NCBI GenBank assembly: GCA_015680905.1
Contig: CM027383.1
Location: 85,283,001-85,347,000 of the forward strand
Origin: Coptis chinensis
Taxonomy: Eukaryota > Streptophyta > Magnoliopsida > Ranunculales > Ranunculaceae
DNA: 64,000 bases
Reading direction: 5' to 3'
This document shows positions 57,421 through 64,000 of the stretch, one piece after another. Both the position numbers and the translations under genes were made by a program. The notes under the pieces are model-generated. The model made no database searches. It was given only the letters and a program-made list of their open reading frames with translations, and was not told where the DNA came from. Numbering within the stretch: the stretch's first letter is position 1; every line of letters begins with the position of its first letter.

Positions 57421-59044
57421 AAGTATAGTTAATGTGATATATTTAATATTGGATCATTACATATTTTTGCTTGGAAGAACTAAAATTAAGTGATTTAGGT
57501 TTAATGTTTTACGTATGTCATTTGGTTACAAATAGGCAGATGCAGGAATTGCAATGAGAGTAAGTTTTACTATAACTTAAATATTTATTGCTATAGGTGT
57601 CATTATTTCTAGTCGTATTTGTATCCACCCGATTGCCATATTGGAGATATCTTTATTTGTTTAGTTTTTTTAGTCGATATTAGTTTGGTACTCAAGTGAT
57701 CTGGCATTTGCCAATCCTTCGTTTATGGGTGTATTTGGAATATGTAGGGTTAGATGGTTTTGTTGAGGTTGTTTTGGTAACGTGGAGATATATGTATGGT
57801 AGTTGTATTGTATAAGTCTTTATATTAGGGTTTTTTGGATGTTGTTTGTATATTTATAGTTTTCTTATTATTCGAGGATTGGTTACTTGACTTAACTGGT
57901 ATTGGTCGAGATGGTTAAGTAGCTGATTCTACGAACCAATATATCTTTTAGTAGTTGGGTTTACGACTAAAGTATGAGATTTTATATTTAGTTTGGATGT
58001 ATTCTTATTAAATTTTCAGGTTATGACATGTTTTATATTTATGAAATGTCAAAAATACAGAGAAGATTCTGCCGAAAATTTTCCAGATAAGCCACGTGTC
58101 ATAGGTTTTAGTTTTGGGGTGTTACATCTCCCCATGTCCAACTTTTACAAATGTTGCTATCTGACTTTGTACAACCCTATTTTCTTATTCACTAAAGCTT
58201 GGAAGCACTTGTTATATGGATTTTATTTGTTTTGCAGTTCTCTTTACTGGAATAATCATTAAAACCATGTAAATGATTTTTTTGTGATTCACTTTATCTT
58301 TAGAATTTATAAGATTTGGTGAGATCAACAATGGTCACTAGGTATTCGATGAAGATGGCCTAGTATTGTAGTGTGGTAGCTGCCCAAACCTTATTTTGAT
58401 CTTTTAGTTCCTTAGTTTTTATTTATTATATTTTTTAACTTTTGCAGATCAAGAAATTTTTTGGCCAGCAAGAAGACTTCCACCTCAGATAGATGTCAAA
58501 GCTCGTAGTTTGTTCGGTGTTTCTAAGAATGTTTTTCGAACTATGATGAAGACTAATCACGAGTGTTTGATGTGAATGTGATTTGGTCACAATTTTTTCT
58601 TAATCCATTCAATTGTATATTATTAAGTACATATTGATTACTTAAGTCTTATGTTTATTTTTGCTACTGGAATGTTCAATGGAGTTAGCATTTATGAATG
58701 CTCTTTGAATTTTAATGGATTATATTTTAGGTGTATATTTGTTGTAGGTCCAATTCAATGTGAAATGTCTGTTTTCAAATATATACAAGTTTTTTTTTTG
58801 AAAAAAATTATAATATTTATCACGGTTTTGCCAAAACTGTCACAAAAGATATGTTTTTTTGTGACGGTTTTTGAGCAGTTGTTACCATTTTTTATGGTTA
58901 AGAGAGGCTAGTCCGAAACAAATATTTGTGACGATTTTGTCACTGTTTTTTTTTCCAAAACTGTGACGGAGTGAGAGTCATTTTTTTCCCAAAACCGTTT
59001 GTCACTGCTATTAATAGTGATATAAAGCATTTTTTCTTGTAGTG
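57421..59044. other. Right part of the CACTA-like interval
   Basis: AT-rich. A possible last exon follows TTTTGCAG near 58449 and ends in TGA near 58576, but its product is unrecognised. 58810-59000 carries repeated GTGACGGTTTT/CCAAAACTGTGACGG motifs in both orientations, typical CACTA subterminal sequence. Confidence 0.45.
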
Positions 59045-59827
59045 TTTTCAGAAACAACCTTAGAATCCTTTTTACCTTTCCTTCATAAACCAATACCAAG
59101 CCAAGTTACAACCCATGACTTATCACTACAGTATGGTACGAAGTCTAGAATAGGTGAGAGGATGCTAAAGTGAAGGACCCGACACTTCAAATGTGATTGA
59201 CATTCTTTTCTTGAGACTACTTTCATTCAGAAGTCCGTTTTTCAAGGTAGTATATGGGATGTTCGTATTCATTATTTTTTTCCCCACATACATGAGGTAA
59301 AATAGTATATCATCTTCTGAGAGATTCTTTTCTGAGAGCATGATCGGTGAGGATTGAAAGTCTAAATTATCTGTCTAAAGGTAAACTAGGGATTCCGTTT
59401 CTTGGATAGGAGAGTATAGGAGATTGACTGAGTACACACATAAGCCTTGATTGAGAATTTTTTCATTTTTTACTACCTCCCATCATAATCTATGAGTCTT
59501 TACAGCAATGTAGTTAGCAATAGAGACCGTCTGTTAGAGTAAGCACTAAGTGGATAAGGAATTTCTCTCTCTGAAAAATACTATCATTCTTGAACATGCT
59601 ATTGATTGATTTTGTGGGTATATCACCTGAAAACCTTCACGAGACTATAACTCGTCCTTTTTGGGGAACTTAAAGGTTTAAAGCCTTGTTACTTATGGTA
59701 AATGCAATCGCGATGCCTGTGAAAGTGAGTTATGATTTTATTTTTGTTATTAGGATGTGATTTTGATCACTTATCTAATTTTTTATCTTATTTGCTAAGA
59801 GACTAGCAAAAGGCTAGTTGGGAGTTG
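59045..59827 (+). mobile_element. 3' untranslated end of a gypsy element
   Basis: Non-coding sequence that ends in CTAGCAAAAGGCTAGTTGGG-type text and a purine tract directly before the LTR at 59828, as in plus-strand gypsy elements. The upstream portion is missing, bounded by the CACTA-like end. Confidence 0.55.
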
Positions 59828-61290
59828 TGATAAGTGCTCAAAAAATGCAATTTAACCCTCGATTATGCCTCTTGTTTAGCCATCTTAGTGGAATAATAGT
59901 GTTTGTAAGTTATGTTTTATGATTCTACAAGTGAAAAAGAGAGTTTTGTAGAATATTAGAGAAAAAGGGGTAAAACGGAGCAATCCGGAGCATTAAGGAT
60001 CACATGGGAAGCCCGTGGATAATCATAGAGAAGACCAAGGAATTGAAGCTATTAAAGATGCAACTTGGACCTATTTTAAAGCCTATTTGGAAGCCCAAGG
60101 CAAAATGATTCGTTGCTTGGACCAAAGCCCGCAAAAGAGGAAAGAAGGATGGAGCAAAAGAGGAAAAATAGAGTCTCGCATCTGAGACGCTACTATCATG
60201 CGTCCAGACACGACTCTTGCCTCTGAGACGTATGGATCGTGCGTCCAAACGCATGAAATGACACTGTAGCTAATTCCTTCTCAGTTTTGGAGACGAAGTT
60301 GGACTCTGAAAGAAGTTGATTTGTATTAGGAAACAAATAGCGGTTTGAAATGCTTCTAGAACTCATTGTAACCCCTATAAATAGAGGACCTAAGTGCATC
60401 ATGTAATTTGCCAATTCACTTATACTCTTGTCTCCATAACTTGAGGCAGAGAGAGATTAATAATAAAAGATTCAATTTTAACTAACCGAGTCTTAATAAA
60501 TTAGTCTTTCTAGTCTTATGTTATTCGACTCTTCTTCTTCTCGTTCTTCGTGTTCTTTCTTCTTTATGGAAGGCTAATCTTCTCCTTCAAAAGAGGAGAT
60601 GAAGCCGGTGCTTAGGGTTCGTTGATTCTTTTGGTTCATGGTGTTCTTCAATCAGGTTAGTTCTTTGTGTTTTTAGTTATTAGTTCCATTGCCCAGACCA
60701 GGGGATGGAAGTATAGATTAAGGTTTTTATTTATTACAATCGAATATCATGCTAGTTTAAGGTTTTATTTATTGCAATTGAATATTTGCTACTGACATGC
60801 TTTTATTTATTGTAATTGAATATTATACTAATATTCTCTACTTTTCTTCTAGTTGTGTATTGTTTTAGAGTAAAGGAAGTATTCATTGAATAGCTGCCCA
60901 AGCTCACATAAAAGGAAAGAAGATATTAATAGCATAAACATAGGAACAACCTTAAGTAGAGTTAATCGTTAACAATGTTTTGTCCAGTAGGGCATCAGCA
61001 CTCGCTCGATTGCCTAATTGTAGTTTACTTGTGAGAACAACCATGAAGCAAAAGGTCACATATCAAAGGTATCGGTGGATTCTAATATCTTGAATTCCCT
61101 TTCTTATAAATTCTCGATAGTTTAGTTAGTTTAGTTTAGTTTAGCATTAGAATCTACAATATCTATAATCATAGTTTTTAATCCCTCAAACCCCCTTTCC
61201 AGTCTTGTCCTTCATATAAACATACACTTAAAAGTGGAACGATACCCTATTCATCCTTTACTTATTGAGGGATAATTAGGTTTTGATACG
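59828..61290 (+). repeat. Gypsy 3' LTR
   Basis: Starts TGATAAGTGCTCAAAA, a common gypsy LTR start, after a purine tract. It contains a TATA box (CCTATAAATAGAGG, about 60373) and AATAAAA-type signals near 60460. The right end is uncertain (about 61290), because no partner LTR or duplication is present. Confidence 0.6.
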
Positions 61291-61341
61291 CTTCTATTTT
61301 GTTCAACGACCATCATCTATCTACATCATCCATATACCATC

Positions 61342-64000
61342 TCAAACACAAAAAGAGGCAAGATTAATACCAGCATGCCAGACCGCATCATATAACATGT
61401 CACGTACATAATCATGCCTCTGAACCCTGAAAAATGCTTGCACTGTGCTGCATGATCTCCATAAGAATCGAGGCAAGCTTTTCATACATACAGAACATCG
61501 GTTACCATCAGTATACAAAGGGATCATAACATGATAACGAATGATAGCTTGATACTCAACTGGAGACATACGTTTTCCAATATCATCCATAGGAATAACA
61601 AGGAGAAAGTCCTTGGCATGTCCAGACTGTACACAATTGGAGTGTGCATAAATCTGCCATAACTGAAATAACCAACTAACATGACCCGAATTGAGTCATA
61701 TGGATCGGTTATCTATTTAGTTATCGGTTGAGAAATTTATACAACCAACTATATCGGTTTGGTCGTCGGTTTATATTTATAAAACCCGAAAAAATCCGAT
61801 TTACTATGTGTTTGTTACATATGAATACCAACAAATAAAAGCACGTATACCAACTAGTTTGTTGCATGAACACTCTGCCTATTGGTCATGATCCCCACAT
61901 GCCCCCTCTTTTCAAAGGTCGTGGTATTGACACCCTAACTAATGGGATTGGCACCCCTTTGACCAATTCAAAGGTATTGGCACCCCTCCATTAATCATAT
62001 AAAAAATCACTTACAGCAAGAAGTTGCTGCGAAAAGGTAATGCCCACAATAATGAGTTGTCGCAAGTTGGCAAATCCACGGAAGGTTGTTGTTGTGGGTC
62101 TTTTTTTGTTTTTTAATTTTTTTGATAGAGTCACCGTAAAAAAATTCAGTTGTCGTGAGATGGTTGTGTTCACCAAAATGGAGTTTTTTCTTATGTTAAT
62201 TATCAAAACTTTTCTTCATTAATTTAATCACAAATTTTTTTTGTAGTGTATAAAAAAATTTGCCGCGAGATAGCAAAATTATACCTCGATTGTACTTTTT
62301 TTTTTCATGGTTTTGGTGTTGTTCTTAGAGTGTATAAAAAAGCTCTAAAGAATAAAATGAGGTATCCGTATGCCGTGTGTGTTCAAAATTTAAAGCGAAA
62401 AAAAAAGAACAAAAAAAATCCTTTGCAGCAATTCAATGCCGTGGCATATGAGATCTCGCAGCAACCCGATGCCATGGATTGTGCAATCTTGCGACAACTC
62501 AATGCCGTAGAATATGCGATCTCGCGGCAACTCAATGCCATAGAACTATTGGGCATGTGGGGTGTAAAAGGACATATAAGAAATAACCATTATTGTTCTA
62601 TCTTTTGCGAAATGGGTGTCAATCCCATAAAGTGGGGTGTCAACACCGCGCTTCACTTTTTTACCACCCTAACAACCCAAAGAAAAAAAGACATAATTTC
62701 TTTTATACCCCGTCTCTACCAAATATCCCAGTAGGACATATTCAAACAAACTGGACCTTCAAATCTTATTCTCTTCATCAAACTTGAACCCCATCTCGAA
62801 TATGAAATAAAAAAAACTCTAAAACACAAAATCAATTGAGACAACACAAATTTTTTGGGTCGGTTTCAGTTAATATCGGTTAAAACCGTGAAACACTTGG
62901 ATAGGGTTGGATATCAGTTAGGTGGGAAGACAGTCGAATCGGTTAAGTCTAGAGTACCGGTTTGGATCGGATCGTGTAACATATAAACCGACATGGTCGG
63001 TTTTACTCCAAAGTCGATCTGAACCGACCCGTGCACACCCCTAGTACACAACTAATAACAGCTCTTTGACAATCTGACAAGTTAAATTCCCTCTCAAGTC
63101 CTGAAATAATCTTACCGTAGTAAGCTTCCGCAAAGACATTTTGTGGCTTATTGGGAGGCGGTAGCTTCTGAGGTTAGATTATTGAGGTCAAAATCAGGAA
63201 GATGCATACGCAGTTCAGTAGTGGCACTGTAAAAAAAAATCAACTATAGGCATGGTGTTACAATATCTAAGAATGTGCACGTGGTTTTGGAGCTCCTCGG
63301 TCTTGAATCCATGAGGTTACAAAAGAAAATTTGATGACGGACTTTGCACAATAGATACCAAGACAACCAAGATGAAGTGGAAGGGTTGACAAACACCACT
63401 GGAGATCATTGAAACCAGGTCCATCAGAAACAATAATTCCTTGAATAGCAAACCAAACACAGTAGTCAAACATGCTTGCAGCTTCCCTAAAGTGAACAAG
63501 TGGACAAGTACGTAGAGCAAATATCAACTTAGGTAACCCTACACATGCTCGTAAAAGTGTCAGTTCACACTACGGATCTTTCATCTACGCTAGTGTATTC
63601 AATAGCTTAAGACTTTTCTCAACACGCTTACGAACAATACCAGAGATAAAAGATGTGTCCATGCTGGCTACTCCTATAAGTAACCAGACCCCAAGCTGCG
63701 GCCAAGATATACTAATAGAGAAAAGAGCGGGGTTAGAGCGTCGTGGGTCCACTGATGGCCAAAAGATCTCTATCTTGGTTTCATTAAGGACGAGCCCTAA
63801 AGATGGCCCTGCTTCTCGGATAATATGTAATGCTGTTGCAACTTGCTCTGTGTCACCAATCACAGTCCTATCATCTAAGTACCATGCCTGTAACTTTAAA
63901 TGACAAGCAAACTTAATACGCAATACTAGTGGATGTAAAACTGGTGTAAAAAGAAGCAGGCCTAATGGGTCACCCTACTGGATCCCTATTGCGGACCAAA
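61342..64000 (-). pseudogene. Non-LTR-type reverse transcriptase, broken and split
   Basis: On the minus strand, starting beyond the window, come GDPLGLLLFTPVLHPLV, the active site WYLDDRTVIGD (near 63880), IFALRTCPLVHF with PGFNDLQWCLSTLP (63520-63380), and after the inserted hAT element SGHAKDFLLVIPMDDIGKRM with DGNRCSVCMKSLPRFLWRSC. These blocks match the order in a large plant RT family of the non-LTR type. Stops occur near 63580 and 63267 and in between, with frame changes. Frame and content on both sides of the hAT insertion join at its duplication. Confidence 0.8.
61637..63043. mobile_element. hAT-type element, 1,407 bp, inside the RT pseudogene
   Basis: The ends TTGGAGTGTGCA and, inverted, TAGGGGTGTGCA agree at ten of twelve positions. 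A perfect 8-bp duplication GTACACAA lies at 61629-61636 and 63044-63051. Subterminal GATCGGTT/AACCGA words recur at both ends. Removing the element plus one duplication copy closes the RT pseudogene at a Cys-Val codon pair. No transposase frame; 62246-62730 is a low-value open frame. Confidence 0.9.

Larger units (their letters stand above)
50656..59044. mobile_element. Candidate CACTA-type interval
   Basis: The left end reads CACTACTAAAAAAAGGAC (50656) and the right end, inverted, CACTACAAGAAAAAATGC (59044), both good CACTA (En/Spm) termini. Inside each end are repeated subterminal motifs: ATGACGGCTGTTGCAACATT at the left, GTGACGGTTTT/AAAACCGT at the right. The two termini diverge after about 15 bases and the flanking triplets differ (AGT, TTT), so they may be ends of two related elements rather than one. 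No TNPD-type transposase is visible. Confidence 0.5.

Noticed and set aside
60000..60414. Overlapping minus-strand frames of 72-84 codons
   Set aside because: Lie inside the gypsy LTR, across its TATA region; no protein similarity.
62246..62734. 162-codon plus-strand frame in the hAT element
   Set aside because: No transposase motif; contains local repeats (ISQQ/ISRQLNA-like) from duplicated DNA rather than a conserved domain.

Overview
The window is repeat-rich plant nuclear DNA, most likely from a flowering plant and probably a eudicot. It is AT-rich, has intron-bearing genes inside transposons, plant-type Ty1/copia and Ty3/gypsy elements (Athila-like and Tat-like), and hAT, Harbinger, Mutator-like and CACTA-like DNA transposons. 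I find no convincing ordinary host gene, tRNA, rRNA or CRISPR array. Almost every coding stretch belongs to a mobile element, and almost all are broken by stops or frameshifts.

Layout from left to right. (1) 1-7855: a 400-bp hAT-type MITE (570-969), a rearranged minus-strand copia element that has lost its reverse transcriptase (1070-4182), a 995-bp hAT MITE (4845-5839) and AT-rich spacer. (2) 7856-22814: a nest. Two copia-type LTRs (7856-8315 and 22334-22814) bracket a decayed copia interior, and that interior is split by an Athila-like gypsy element (10809-20421, duplication GATAG) that keeps gag and protease but has no RT, RNase H or integrase. (3) 23787-30799: a PIF/Harbinger element with matching terminal inverted repeats and a TAA duplication. 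It carries its own transposase and Myb/trihelix-like protein remnants plus an extra multi-exon gene of the plant mobile domain (PMD) family. The PMD gene sits between copies of a palindromic motif that also occurs at both element ends. (4) 31405-35172: a small Mutator-type MITE, two more hAT elements and an LTR fragment. (5) 36184-48851: a 12.7-kb Tat-lineage gypsy element (duplication ATAAT) with gag, protease, RT, RNase H, a second RNase H and integrase on the minus strand. Downstream of pol it carries two tandem paralogous copies of an antisense, intron-containing gene, and a 120-bp tandem array. (6) 48989-59044: a Tourist-like MITE and a CACTA-like interval holding about 3.8 kb that reads like plant mitochondrial spacer DNA, itself split by a palindrome-rich Mutator-like element. 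(7) 59045-64000: the 3' end and LTR of a plus-strand gypsy element, then a non-LTR reverse transcriptase pseudogene interrupted by a 1.4-kb hAT element whose 8-bp duplication lies exactly at the break in the reading frame.

The genes form no host pathway. They are selfish modules: gag/pro/RT/RNase H/integrase for retrotransposition, and a DDE transposase with a DNA-binding partner for Harbinger. The two observations most worth pursuing are the PMD gene carried within a delimited Harbinger element and the duplicated antisense gene of the Tat element, one copy of which keeps an open spliced frame of 263 codons up to its first stop.
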